DNA from: Argyresthia goedartella
Taxonomy: Eukaryota; Arthropoda; Insecta; Lepidoptera; Argyresthiidae
Direction: 5' to 3'
NCBI GenBank assembly: GCA_949825045.1
Contig: OX463810.1
Span: 37,954,201-38,018,200, forward strand
DNA length: 64,000 bases
A program made the position numbers and the translations under genes. A model generated the notes under the pieces. The model did not search any database and was not told the origin of the DNA. It saw only the letters and a program-made list of their open reading frames with translations. Positions 31,836 to 43,112 of the stretch are shown one piece after another; position 1 is the stretch's first letter, and the number at the start of each line of letters is the position of its first letter.

Positions 31836-32931
31836 TGTAGTGTTATGTTACTTACATGCCATTTTCCAGTCTCTTCAGCTGGATACTTGCTGAGCTGTAT
31901 AGCTGTATATTTTTTCACCTTTATTTTAATAGGACCCTATAACGTTTTAAACCATAAGAACACATTAACAAATCATTTTCGCTTTGTATTTTCACACTAT
32001 CAGCACTTCTAAATCGATAGCGAAGGGGTTTACCTTTGGTGACCTTGTATTTGGCTTTCTCCGAAACTCTGCAATCTCGGGCTTCGTGCGCGCTGGTGCG
32101 CTACCCTTTTATCTTTCGCTGTTATGTAATTTTGGCTATGTGAACTTGTTGATTTTTCTATTACGAGCCTGAAACCAAAATCTGACATTTATTATGTTGC
32201 TGTTTATCTGGTTGTCATGGCAATGTCCATTCAAACTCGTTAGCGGTCTGATATGTTTGCTTCAATACTTTTACAAAAATACTTTTTCTCTCTTGGCCAC
32301 TCACAAAAATTGCTTTTAATTTAAATAATTTTTAGAACTCTCCAAAAAGGGTATAAGAGCGGAACATTTCTGAAATTCTGGAGTCTCACTTCAGCTCTCA
32401 AGCGAGAAGCATCACCTAAAGGCCTTATCCCGGGGTCGCACTGCCCCGGGATCCTGCGAGCCGCTACTGCTACGCCTCCTGACTTGGCGAGCCTCTACCC
32501 TGGCCAGCGCTTCGTTGGGTCTCCACTTCACCTGCCCGTTCTCTGCTACACCTGCTCATCAGTGACTTCAGGCCGACACGCTGCGGGCCTCTACCCTGGC
32601 CGGCGTTTCGCTACCAGGGCCCCTACTCCTGCTGCCCGTCGGGGTCTGATGACTGATTGACCGCCGGCCACGCTCTCCATCTGCAAGTGCTACGTCGCCC
32701 ACCAGTGCTTCCACCGACCGGTTCGGCAGACCGTTTCTAGCGTGTCCTCCGTTTCTTTTTTTTTAAATCTGATACCTGTATTTTTTATAAAACCTGTCTC
32801 ATTTCATCCACCCTCATCTTCCTATCATTTTTCTAAAGTCATTGTATATAGCCCTAATAAACTGTCATTTCTAAATTTTATCCTGGTTGTTTTCTGTTAG
32901 GTTCTGGTTAGGTTAATATCTTTACACGATA
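31836..32931 (+). repeat. 3' LTR (1096 bp)
   Basis: Near-identical partner of 29546-30663. Begins TGTAGTGTTATG immediately after the polypurine tract and ends TTTACACGATA. TATA-like GGGTATAAGAGC is at about 32349-32360. Confidence 0.85.
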
Positions 32932-33859
32932 CATCACAATTAAAGTCTTGTGGATAATTTGTTGTTGCTCCTTGGCACTACCCGAGAGGACGTGAAGGGC
33001 TGTAGAAACCAGGTATTTCTTTCGTACGTGAGCATTTGCTCTCCCTTATATTGTTCTTTTTGACAGTGTGAAGGAGCCCTTAATCCATAGATACTTCCCT
33101 TTTTCTCCTCTTCTATTGTCTATGAACTGTTCCTGCAAGGTGTGTGCCGCCCTGCCAATGTCATTCATTATGGACTTTACCAGGAAGAAACTCTAGCGAT
33201 GAAGTATTTTCTTTCTCCACATAATAATAGTTGTACCTATTGGTTTCTAAAACGTTTTTATTATGTTATCTTCGGAAAATACTGCTTGTTAAGTCGTGTT
33301 TGTTATCCTGGTGACTACCACAGAATAACTAAAAGCACTCGCAATGTTGAAATTCATGGTTGAGGGATGAAAAGTATCTCTCGCCAATGTTTCTTTAGGG
33401 TATCTGCTGCTTTCCAGTTACCTCTTTCTAATATCTCTTGCACAGGTCTGTTTTCTAATCAGGATAGTGAGCCAACTGCTGACATGAGCCAGGTGAAGCA
33501 TCTACCTATATACCTGTATCATCCAACACTGAGCGAACCCATCCTCCTATTAAGGACCTGGAAACGGATTTTGGAGTACCCTTGAAATTAATGCTGTCTT
33601 GTATCTTGAGTTTGTTAACCCTAAGTTAGATTTATCAATTGTCGAATACATCTCACCGGGCTTAATTTTTTCCCTTGATTAGGGAGAAGTTTCCTGTCAG
33701 ATGGGCGTTTTTATACATTATCTGCTTAAATCCAAAAGCAAGCCAAAGACAAATTTCCTGACCATTATCATAGAAGTTTGGTGTAGAGTTAAAATATCCC
33801 AAAATTTCACTAAATTGGGAATTGTGTCCACGTATACCCCTATTGTTTACCTGCCGACT
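32932..33859. other. Anonymous sequence
   Basis: This is the flank into which the LTR element inserted. Frames of 72-73 codons (33142-33363, 33367-33585) have no recognisable motif. Confidence 0.4.
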
Positions 33860-33930
33860 GTCTGACAAGCGGATTATATTGTGTGCCCCTAGTACTACAC
33901 TAGGGACACAATATAATCCGCTTGTCAGAC
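33860..33930. repeat. Near-perfect hairpin, arms of about 31 bp
   Basis: TCTGACAAGCGGATTATATT on the left is mirrored by AATATAATCCGCTTGTCAGA on the right, with a short loop around AGTACTACACT. The left arm has two extra bases (GTGTGCCCC versus GGGACAC). It could be a tiny MITE or a transcribed hairpin. Confidence 0.85.
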
Positions 33931-35089
33931 TATACTGGGTAATACCAGTGAGCAGCAAATATTTAATTCAATATCCAAACTTCCTGGGATTGGGTTGCCG
34001 ACTCATTAGTAAGTTTTCCCTTGTTTGCGTGTACGCTCCCAGAGTGGAAGGGCGCGCCCTTGCACTGACAGATATTCGCCATTTCGTGGGAAATTCGAGG
34101 ACAGAGGCTAAAAGGAAACTTCATAGTGAAAAAGGCTCTTTGTTCACACGCGGCTTCTTTTAGGTGTATACGTCGTGTGTACCTTGCTGCTTTCTAGCAT
34201 CTTCGTAGGGCAGTTATGTCTATATGTTGCAAGAGAGCAACAAAACATAATGAGGATATCGTAACTTCAAAAGTCGGTATGCAAAATGGCGAAAGAATAC
34301 ATTTAGCACAAACGCTGACTTTGCCTAATGGATTACTTACCCCGGCACCAGCGGTAAACAAAGCACACAGCATAAAATACAAAGTTTTCTGCACAAATAA
34401 GCGGACGACACAAACATTATTTTGCATTTTATTCCCAGCCGCTGCATTTGCTGTATTTTATATCTCTAAAGTCACAAAGAAAATTGCAATAAGGAAAACT
34501 TCTTAAGAAAAGTAAACATAATCCTACTGCCATATTGCGCCCGCCCACGTTCTTTAAGCTCTGGGTTCGCTTCTGAATAAAAAGGTATAGTTACTCTGTG
34601 ATTTCGACTCTTAATTAAATTTTCATTTCACTTACCTACCTGTCTGCTGTAACTGCCTGTAACATTTTAAAGTAAACAAGAACACATTTGGTCCCATCAA
34701 TTTTGGTATTCAAGAAAATGCAAGCCCCACTTTGAAGCAGTATGGCTACAACGTCACTAAGTAGACCACAATCTGCAGCACATTACCCTATACGTATTTT
34801 AGAGGCACAAATGTAGCGACGTGTTCCGAGCTAATTTGGTAAGAGCAAAATTTCAATGTTTATTGTAGGTGTCACCCACATCATGCAGGAAAGGAAACCC
34901 TTTTAGAGCGACGTTCATAAATCACACGATGCTTTCTAAAACATACTTTGAGAACCTCCACCTCTAACGTGGTTTTGTGCCAATACCTACTACTTAAGAC
35001 GTCAAATCCCACACTCAACTGAATAGAATTTCTCATGGTTTAGGTTGTTATTTTTCAAAATATAACGGAATTTTGTCAACGATAAATAA
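33931..35089. other. Anonymous sequence
   Basis: A 96-codon plus frame (34216-34506) and an overlapping 77-codon minus frame (34194-34427) exist, but neither resembles a known protein. Confidence 0.4.
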
Positions 35090-35770
35090 AACCGGTCAAG
35101 TGCGAGTCGGACATCGGACCCGCACATTAAGGGTTCCATACCATTGTAGAAAAACGTAAAACGACAGTCTTTTGTACGAGTACATATTCCTATTTAATTT
35201 TTAATAATAAAATATTAAATACTGGGTAGGACTACATTCAAGGCCGTACATCGAAATATTGTAAAATAGTTTTGTGTATGTAGTATGTAAGTATTATTAA
35301 ACTTTGAACTCAGGTCAACTCTTTGCTCATTGAAACTGGAAGTGGATAGAAATTGAGTAACTTATTTACAGAAATAATTATATTTTACAGTATATTATTT
35401 ATTATAATTCGAAAGAGTAATTATTAATCATATAATGACAATAACTAAGCACAAAACTCAAAAAAATTAAATCTTTTCCGATAAGATCGGGAGAGTCCAT
35501 TTTTCACCTATAAACAAATAAAACAAAATACCTAATAATTGGCTATACCAATAATTTCTTCTATAGGTATTTCTTTTAATTCTTGAAAATCGGTATGTTT
35601 GATTATTTGTTGCTGTTGCGGCAACAGAAATGCACATTCTGTGAAAATTTCAGTTCTCTACCTATTTCGGTTGATCCGGTAGAGCCCGGTGTCAGACGGA
35701 CGGACAGACGGACAGCGGAGGCTTAGTAATGGGGTCCCGTTTGGCACTCTTCGGGTACGCAACCCTTGAA
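35090..35770 (-). repeat. GGGTTCCGTA-type repeat, long inverted copy
   Basis: Starts ACCGGTCAAGTGCGAGTCGG, then AAGGGTTCCATACCATTGTA, and ends with (GGACA)n, TAATGGGGTCCCGTTTGGCA and CGGGTACGCAACCC. The internal part is expanded relative to the copy at 36.1 kb. Confidence 0.65.
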
Positions 35771-36148
35771 CTATGTAGGTCACAGACTTCATATAGGCGC
35801 ATGAAATCCTATAAACTTGAATACTCGTAAAATATCTGCAAACGAGTACCAGGCAGCCATACCCGGCGAGGAGGTATAACGTTCCATCGAATGTCGCTCA
35901 AACGATCGTCAGCTGTCTCTGGCCGGATAGTGATTGATCTACGATCACGAACTCATATTGGCGGCAGATGTGCCGAGCCATCAGCTCGACGGTATCGCTA
36001 GTGACAAAACTAGCTGCTAGGTTTCTGCTACGAGAGAAAATGCCTCCAAATTAGAAACAGCTTTGTGAGAGGTCGAATAATTCGGCGTTCGTGAATTCGG
36101 TTCGGTCGGAAAAAGACCTCAAATAATTGAAATACTGAAATCATTTTT
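35771..36148. other. Anonymous sequence
   Basis: No gene or bounded repeat is seen between the two GGGTTCCGTA-type copies. Confidence 0.4.
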
Positions 36149-36570
36149 ATTAGGGTTCCGTACCCAACGGGTAAGAACGGAACCCTATTACTAAGACTTC
36201 GCTGTCCGTCCGTCCGTCCGTCCGTCCGTCTGTCACTAGGCTGTATCTCAAGAACCTAGCTAGCTAGAGAGTTGAAATTTTCACAGATTATGTATTTCTG
36301 TTGCCGCTATAACAACAAATACTAAAAAACAGGATAAAAGAAATATTTAAGGGGGCTCCCATACAACAATTCTTTCAATACCACATACAAACTTATGGAT
36401 GCACCTGGTTACGTACATGGAGTGTGAAAGTAACCGCACCAATAACTTTGTAAACAATATTTTGCTGTGTAAAATCCAAACTATTCACTCCACACCATCG
36501 CTTCTATTGAACGGTGGTACGGAACCCTTCGTGCGCGATTTAGACTCGCACTTGACCGTTTTTTTTATTT
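36149..36570 (+). repeat. GGGTTCCGTA-type repeat, near-complete copy
   Basis: Runs from TTAGGGTTCCGTACCC through AAGACTTCGCTGTCCGTCC, GTTGCCGCTATAACAACAAA and CGCACCAATAACTTTGT to GTGCGCGATTTAGACTCGCA. It aligns along its length with 57735-58135. Confidence 0.7.
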
Positions 36571-36671
36571 GCATTAGAATTTAGAAATTATGTTAGGCGT
36601 ATAATTTTTATACCAAACTTTAGTTCAATCACTGTAAATAATAGTAGTTTATATTACTGTAAACTGTAGTG

Positions 36672-36870
36672 TATGATGAAAGGCATTAAAATACGAGTGT
36701 GGGTTTATGAAACGAGCCGAGAGGCGAGTTCCATAATAAAATCACACGAGTTTCTTAATACCTATTTATGTACAGCTACATGCACTGCTTTGTCTACACA
36801 GATATTATAAGCTCTATATGATCAGTAACCGCATGTTACGACCGGCATTGCGGCATTGGCATTTAATTTC
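36672..36870 (+). repeat. Palindrome-headed repeat, second copy
   Basis: AGGCATTAAAATACGAGTG ... AATCACACGAGTTTCTTAAT folds as in 25171-25300, then ACCGCATGTTACGACCGGCA matches the following unit there. Confidence 0.6.
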
Positions 36871-38060
36871 GAACAGGACGACATCTCGACTGATATTAGA
36901 ATGGCAGCTAAGTCCGCCTTTGCGCCCGCCTAGTGGTGCTGGCGTAGTTGGTGGCAGAGTTTCATTCATCTGATGTTAGGTATAAAACGCGTCACGTGGT
37001 CTTTCAAATACTCTTGACACTGACTGACAAAATTAACCTCTTTTTTATTATTTTTTATTTACAACTGAAGAATAATATAACATCTTAAATAGGTCCACGG
37101 AAACCATATGGGTATGTGTGTGAATCCTGGTATACGCTATCATACATAATATATTCTTAAATTTATTAGTTCACTACACAAATCATGTAATTTTCTGGCA
37201 GGTAAGTTATTGGCATGTTTACATAACAATTGATGTGGGGTTAGGGATAGGAAGGGTGGAGAAGTATTTTTTACAACTTCTGAGCTAAAAATAGCACCTT
37301 CCCTGCCTGGTTTTGGGTTCTCAGGAGAAAAGTTATATTCCTAACTCGTTCGAAAAGGCTTTTTACGAACCTCACTACGACCCCCGCCTTCGGCTCGTGC
37401 CGTACACTTATCGGATCGTAAATATAAGCCTTTGCGCACTCGGGGGAAATGTACTATTTCATCCCCTTTATTCGATAAGTGTCGTTTTGTTCCTCAATTA
37501 CCGGGAGCAAAGTAGCGCTTTTCTCCACTGAACTTTTTAGCGGGCGGGAATGAGATTTGAATTTTGAATATGAATCCTTCATAGAAATCGAACGCCAGTT
37601 GTATGAATTCTTGGCTTTACGTTGCCGTTGGCAGCACGGCAGGGCGCGCCAGCATAATAATAATTAAAAAAGAAAAAAGGGCGCAAATTACGTTCAGTTC
37701 ATCTGTAAACATTATTGTTTACATTTACGAATGTTTATGAAAAAAGTATTGGTGATTAATTAGTGAAAGTAGGTATTATTTAGCAAGGAAACTATTAAAA
37801 TAGAAGAAAATATAGTCACACCACACATATAGTCACACAAAAATCCCGGAAATATAAATAAATCGACAACAATATCGGTTCCAAATAAAACTAAAATATA
37901 ATTAAAATTACTAAATTGCGCGCTAGTGTGTCAAATATAAATATAAGATTGTAATTGGTGTTGGTATCATACATTTTTGCATTCAAATGTATTTTTTTAT
38001 GAATTAAACTTATTCATTCATTACTTTAAAGCGTCTCTTACTTATTTTCTCATAAAAGTA
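36871..38060. other. Anonymous sequence with one repeat copy
   Basis: 37270-37450 (AGCTAAAAATAGCACCTTCC ... GCCGTACACTTATCGGATCG) is related, inverted, to 29313-29410. No gene is seen. Confidence 0.45.
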
Positions 38061-38064
38061 GGTG

Positions 38065-38225
38065 AAAAGTTGAGTGTATCATCACTCGGGAGCAAAATTA
38101 TTTTTTCTTCGGGCGAAGTACTTTGAATTCTTCACTTACTCACGATACTATAGAATCGCTCGTTTCGCTCTGAATTCAAAATAGAGCGCCCTGGCCGTAA
38201 ACATATTATTTTGCTCCCTTGTTAT
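38065..38225. mobile_element. Palindromic GGGAGCAAAAT repeat, copy 2
   Basis: Ends ACTCGGGAGCAAAATTATTT and AATATTATTTTGCTCCCTTG are inverted to each other. The interior has GAATTC-centred inverted words. It resembles 22526-22735. Confidence 0.6.
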
Positions 38226-38257
38226 ACAATCTACTATTTAAGTTTAGGGTTTTATGC

Positions 38258-38595
38258 TTAACACGCTCAGCGCCAGTGTATCTTTAATGATACACCATAG
38301 GATGCTTTGTCACAGGTCAGGTATACCTATAATTTTGTAGTATATTTTTTAAAGAAAAACCCCATATTTTCTTTATTTTTTAAGATATTTAAACCCCAAA
38401 AACACAGGCACATTCTCCAGGGCCAACGCTTTTGAACGCGCTACTAAAATGTATAAATGTATGTAACGGTGTATATTTAAGGATACACCGGCCTCCAAAG
38501 TCGGGGCGATGTGGTGTATCATTAAGGATACACTGGCCTGTGACAAAGCACCCTATGGTGTATCATTAAAGATACACTGGCGCTGGGCGTGTTAA
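38258..38595. mobile_element. piggyBac-like MITE with TTAA target duplication
   Basis: TTAA lies at 38258-38261 and 38592-38595. Between them are 59-bp terminal inverted repeats beginning CACGCYCAGCGCCAGTGTAT with only a few mismatches. A palindromic motif close to GTGTATCNTTAANGATACAC occurs four times, twice inside the TIRs and twice toward the right half. Exact TTAA flanks are the hallmark of piggyBac transposition. No ORF exists, so the transposase must come from elsewhere. Confidence 0.85.
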
Positions 38596-38854
38596 GGGTG
38601 ATAATGTGTTTCCAATATCTGTATGTAGATTGTTTATTAGTGGCGGGATCAAGTAGGCGCGCCTCCGAGTACAGTAGAAATTATTTGCGCGTGTAGTGGT
38701 TAGAATACCTTTGGCCACACGGCGCGTGCCTACGGGGGTGATCTATTTTATGCTGTAGGGAATTTAAATCACGTTAGCACGCCTTATATTATACTTAGAA
38801 TAAGAAAAATTAAATTGAATTTGACAACAGATAGCCAGCTTCCAACTACTCCAG
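38596..38854. other. Anonymous sequence
   Basis: No feature is recognised. Confidence 0.4.
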
Positions 38855-39062
38855 CGCCATCTGTGGCGCGGCGGTTGTGGCTCTGCCTACCATGCGAGAG
38901 GTCCCGGGTTCGATCCCCAGGTCCTGGATGTTTATATGTGTGACGTCGCTGTTTCTGGTTTCCAAGACACATTGTATCCTAATGTGGGGCCAGAAGCCAT
39001 GTTATGTTTATGTTGAGGTTCAGGATAGCACACACATGCACACACACACACGCACAGACAAT
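38855..39062 (+). repeat. SINE family 1 with (CA)n microsatellite tail
   Basis: GCCATCTGTGGCGCGGCGGT, B box GGTTCGATCCC, GTGACGTCGCTGTTTCTGG and TGTGGGGCCAGAAGCCATG match the 1809 copy. A CA-rich run follows at 39030-39060. Confidence 0.8.
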
Positions 39063-39478
39063 CTTTTTTGTCGATGGGGGTTAATAAACAAGAGACGGGA
39101 AAACTTCACTAACTTCACATCAAAGTGAAAAATACATATTTATAAGCCTTCACCAACAGTAGCAATAGCAACCAAGATATACCAAGACTCGGAAGTCGAA
39201 AGCAATATTGTAAACTTTGGTAGTCTATTCTCCATATGTCAACTTGGATATCCGCGCATCGAAAACTTCACATAAATTCCGGCGCCGCGTGAACCATCAC
39301 AGCTTTTATTTAGCTTTACGAAAACTCCGTTTGGTTTTGCCTTAAATCTTGTGGGACATCCGTTGCGAACACTATGAGAAATGCCATTTCGAGTCGCATG
39401 TCGTATTGTCAGCGGCAAATCAAGCTTTACGTTGTGGACATTGAACCTCTCTTGTTCTCAGGCATAAGATCTGTGAGA
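39063..39478. other. Anonymous sequence
   Basis: Target flank of the LTR element. No gene is recognised. Confidence 0.4.
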
Positions 39479-39483
39479 ATCAC

Positions 39484-39695
39484 TGTGCCGGCACGTACGC
39501 CCGCCACAGATATGCGGAAATATCTCATCACGTACTATGTCTTATGTACGTCATTAATAACATGTACCAACCTAGTATATAAGCTAGGATTTCCTATGAT
39601 AAAATTAGTCTAGTATAGTCTAGTATTTGCGCGCATCTCAAGCCTTTTACTTTACTCCCGAAGATGTCGCTCCCCCCATAATTGCCTCTGGCAAA
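39484..39695 (+). repeat. 5' LTR of the non-autonomous element
   Basis: TGTGCCGGCACGTACG at the start, TATATAA at 39576-39582 as likely core promoter, CAAGCCTTTTACTTTACTCC near the end, terminal GGCAAA. Confidence 0.85.
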
Positions 39696-41034
39696 GTGGT
39701 GACCCGACTTTTGAACATCAGCAACCTTCGGTAATAGCAGCATGGACCCAGCCGCGAAGAAAACTCCGTGTGCTGCCACCTTAGAAGTGCAGCAAGAAGC
39801 ACTTCATCCAAGATCGCCGAGCCCCGACTTCAGTTTGCATACATATTTCAAACCACGCTGCAGAACTCCATAATCAAGACCCCACCCAAACCAAGACGAC
39901 ATCAAGCAAGCCATGACCGGACCAGATTTGAAAACGGACCAGAAGCCAAAAGATTTCAACTGAAGATTTCCCGCATCGAACTCAAGATACCGCAAGAACC
40001 GATAGCTGACTGCTGATTTATCAAAATGGAGCTCGCACCAGCAGAAACGAACGCGTTGGCAAATTCATTCACAGCAAGCAGCTTTTTCAAGTTCAAGACA
40101 TAGGAAGCCGTTCCAGCCCCAGAAGAGTATTGAAACATCATCAATATACCTAATTCAACGAATATTGAAATCATCCAGGAAGAACATCGCACGAAGAATA
40201 ATCAAATCACTGAAAAGAGAGAGATATATATATAAACGATTGGTGTACAAGATGTGCCCTATGTTGCCAAATCCCAAGGTTTTTAGGCACACAAATTTCA
40301 TCAATCGACAACTTAATATTCACTCAAGAGTGAAGAGCACGCACGTACATATGACGTACGAGATCATTGACTGCCTACAGCCAAGGTTACAGATTTAATG
40401 CTGACGCTGATTCATCCTTGTATAGGTACGGTCGCAATTATAAACAAACAGTGATTACAACTTCAACGACGTGCGATGTAAATTGACTCATCGATTCCTG
40501 AAAAACATATGCGGCTACAGCATCAGACGACTCTCCTGCGGATCTTTTCCAGTTATAGGTTAGGTTAGTTTACTAACCGCGAAGCCCCATTTTCCTAGTG
40601 TTTTTCTGTTTTCCAGTTTTTAGTTTATTTTATGTAGTGTGCGGCCAGACACAAGACTCGCCTGTAGGTAAATATTATGTTATTCTTTAAACTTATGTAG
40701 AATTCACATAACCGTAGTTCATTTATTTTCCTAATTCGTGTAAGAGTTACCTTTAGATTAAGTTGAAATATGCTCTATTACTGTCTAGTTTTATTTAACA
40801 ATAACTTTCCTTAGATATAAAAATAGATTAAGTTAAAGTATGCACAATTAAGATCTGGTTTTATGTTTATTAAAATACTACTAGTTATTATTGCAGTTGA
40901 TATAAGTTTGTTATGGTATACACATTTCTAAAGTTATTTCGATTCATTTAAGGTTATTGTTTGATTCTAACTTAGATTTTTGTTCATTGTTATAAGTACA
41001 TTCATTTATTTTTTTCCCTAAAGGGGGGAGTATC

Positions 41035-41246
41035 TGTGCCGGCACGTACGCCCGCCACAGATATGCGGAAATATCTCATCACGTACTATGTCGTATGTAC
41101 GTCATTAATAACATGTACCAACCTAGTATATAAGCTAGGATTTCCTATAATAAAATTAGTCTAGTATAGTCTAGTATTTGCGCACATCTCAAGCCTTTTA
41201 CTTTACTCCCGAAGATGTCGCTCCCCCCATAATTGCCTCTGGCAAA
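41035..41246 (+). repeat. 3' LTR of the non-autonomous element
   Basis: Differs from the 5' LTR at only three or so positions. TATATAA is at 41127-41133 and AATAAA at 41149-41154. Confidence 0.85.
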
Positions 41247-41391
41247 ATCACTATTGACTAAATATGAGAAGTATGGAAGATACGTAGTTCCAGTAGGATA
41301 AGCATCTGGTGTATAGCTGTGGGCAGCGGAAAGGGCATGATTAATGTTGCTTCAAAATACAATAGACGACTAAGTCTCTTCCAATCATTCT

Positions 41392-41966
41392 ACGAAGCCA
41401 AGGGTCCCGTCCCGGGTTCGAGTCCCGGTGGGGGCAAATATTTGTTTGATGAGAACGGATGTTTCTAACCTAGTCATGGTTGTTTATCTATCTAAGTATA
41501 ATATTTATCTATATAAGTATGTGTATCGTTGTCTAGTACCCAAAATACAGGGAATCCCAGTTTGGGGCTAGATCAATGTGTGTAAATAGTGTCCAAGGTA
41601 GTATTATTATTATAAATATTTGTTTGATGAGAACGGATGTTTGTAACCTAGTCGTGGTTGTTTATCTAAGTATAATATTTATCTATATAAGTATGAGTAT
41701 CGTTGTCTAGTACCCAAGATACAGGGAATCCCAGTATAGGGCTAGATCAATCTGTGTAAATAGTGTCCAAGGTATTACTATTATTATAAATATTTGTTTG
41801 ATGAGAACGGATGTTTGTAACCTAGTCGTGGTTGTTTATCTAAGTATAATATTTATCTATATAAGTATGAGTATCGTTGTCTAGTACCCAAGATACAGGG
41901 AATCCTAGTATGGGGCTAGATCAATGAGTGTAAATAGTGTCCAAGGTATTATTATTATTATTATTG
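41392..41966 (+). repeat. SINE family 2 with three tandem tail units
   Basis: The copy lacks the A box but keeps B box GGTTCGAGTCC. Its body (from AAATATTTGTTTGATG) is then repeated: units start at about 41436, 41614 and 41788 (174-178 bp). Each unit ends in a short (TTA)n run that leads directly into the next. Confidence 0.85.
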
Positions 41967-43112
41967 ATCTTCTATAGTAGCTCAATGCTTTCCACCTCAC
42001 CCTTCTTTTATCGCTCTTCCGGGGCGTGATTCTGCATGAAAGAAAAGTTATATCCAAGCTGAAGCGCCAAGTTAAGCGATCACTTACCAAACTAACCGAC
42101 TTCTAGCTAAGCGATACATCAACATCAACCGTTTTTAGAAGATAGTGCAGGGAAATTCGATGATGTGCTCCCAAACAGGACAGTTTCTAACTTGTTATAT
42201 TTCAGTTCCACTCCATCCTTTAGGGTTAGTTTCTCTTTCGCTAACTTTCATGATTGTGCTCACTTTATGTCTTGGGTAAAGTGATCCTTGAATCACTGGA
42301 AATAAAGCTGTTTTCAAATTGTCTGGCCAGAATATCTTGTGCAATCTTGGAGAGATACGCGGATGTGTTACTTTTCTATTGATTCAAAGGATATTTTTGT
42401 CTCCACCAACATAATTTGAATCCTGCTGTCAGCCATTCAACAAATGTTCTGTGATTGGATAGTAGGATGAAGTTCAGGTTTCCTCTACATCGATTTGGCA
42501 ACAAACTTCCCGAAGTTGTTGTTGATTTTTGTAGTTGATTTTGTAAAAACATCTCATAATGGATGTCTCAAGATATGAAACAGTGAAATCTGTCTATGTT
42601 TAGTTATTGTACCTACGCGTCTAGTTAACTCATCTAACGAGTATGATTAAAATTCTTCAAGGAAAGCACTCACCTACTTATTCATAGGCTTGCATTCCTA
42701 AACAGCGTTGTCGCCAAGAAGACGTAAAGTGGTGGCGTCAAGAGAATTTATTACCTGTAATAAAATAATGAAATATGAGCAAAAACCGCCACATACTGAA
42801 ACACCAAGCTTAAATCGAATGAATGAATGAATGAATGGTGCTTCTCCAGCCAGGGTTCTAAACCTGTTCCGGTCTTTCGGCCGGCATACCAGAGGGCACA
42901 AGTTTTGAGGGGGGGCGGAATGACCTGCTCTTTAGGAAGGGAAGGATAGTGAATTCAATCGACCGACTCTTCAGCCTGAAGCCAATATAGGATATGTGGA
43001 ATGGGGAGGATGTGGGATTTGGAGAGCAGCTGTTGTTTTCTTCAAGTTCTTGTTTTCCTTCTATTTTCAGTTATTGTTAATAGTTGAGTTTCCTGAGTCG
43101 TGTTCGTTTGGG
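41967..43112. other. Anonymous sequence
   Basis: No gene is recognised. A short (AATG)n run lies at 42817-42836 next to ACTGAAACACCAAGCTTAAA, which recurs at 46974-46993. Confidence 0.4.

Larger units (their letters stand above)
29546..32931 (+). mobile_element. LTR retrotransposon (Ty3/gypsy-like), internally deleted
   Basis: Two long direct repeats flank 1.17 kb of internal sequence. A possible 4-bp target duplication CATC sits at 29542-29545 and 32932-32935. Inside, only the end of an integrase and a polypurine tract (GGGTCGGGGGGAAAA at 31821-31835) remain; the primer-binding site, gag, protease, RT and RNase H are gone. The LTRs differ by about ten substitutions and one 22-bp indel, so insertion is fairly recent. 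Confidence 0.85.
39484..41246 (+). mobile_element. Non-autonomous LTR retrotransposon, 212-bp LTRs
   Basis: Two 212-bp direct repeats (39484-39695, 41035-41246) flank 1.34 kb. The 5-bp target duplication ATCAC is present at 39479-39483 and 41247-41251. A primer-binding-like TGGTGACCCGAC follows the first LTR at 39697-39708, and a purine run AAAGGGGGGAG precedes the second. The internal region shows no gag or pol motif; the longest frames (77-82 codons) are not recognisable, apart from a 43-codon frame starting MDPAAKKTP at 39740. It must use proteins of a relative. Confidence 0.85.

Noticed and set aside
34216..34506. 96-codon plus-strand frame with hydrophobic C-terminus
   Set aside because: No homology recognised, overlaps an antisense frame of similar quality, and no upstream gene signals.
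40555..40585. TTAGG-like words suggesting telomeric repeat
   Set aside because: Only two consecutive units (GGTTAGGTTAG); not an array.
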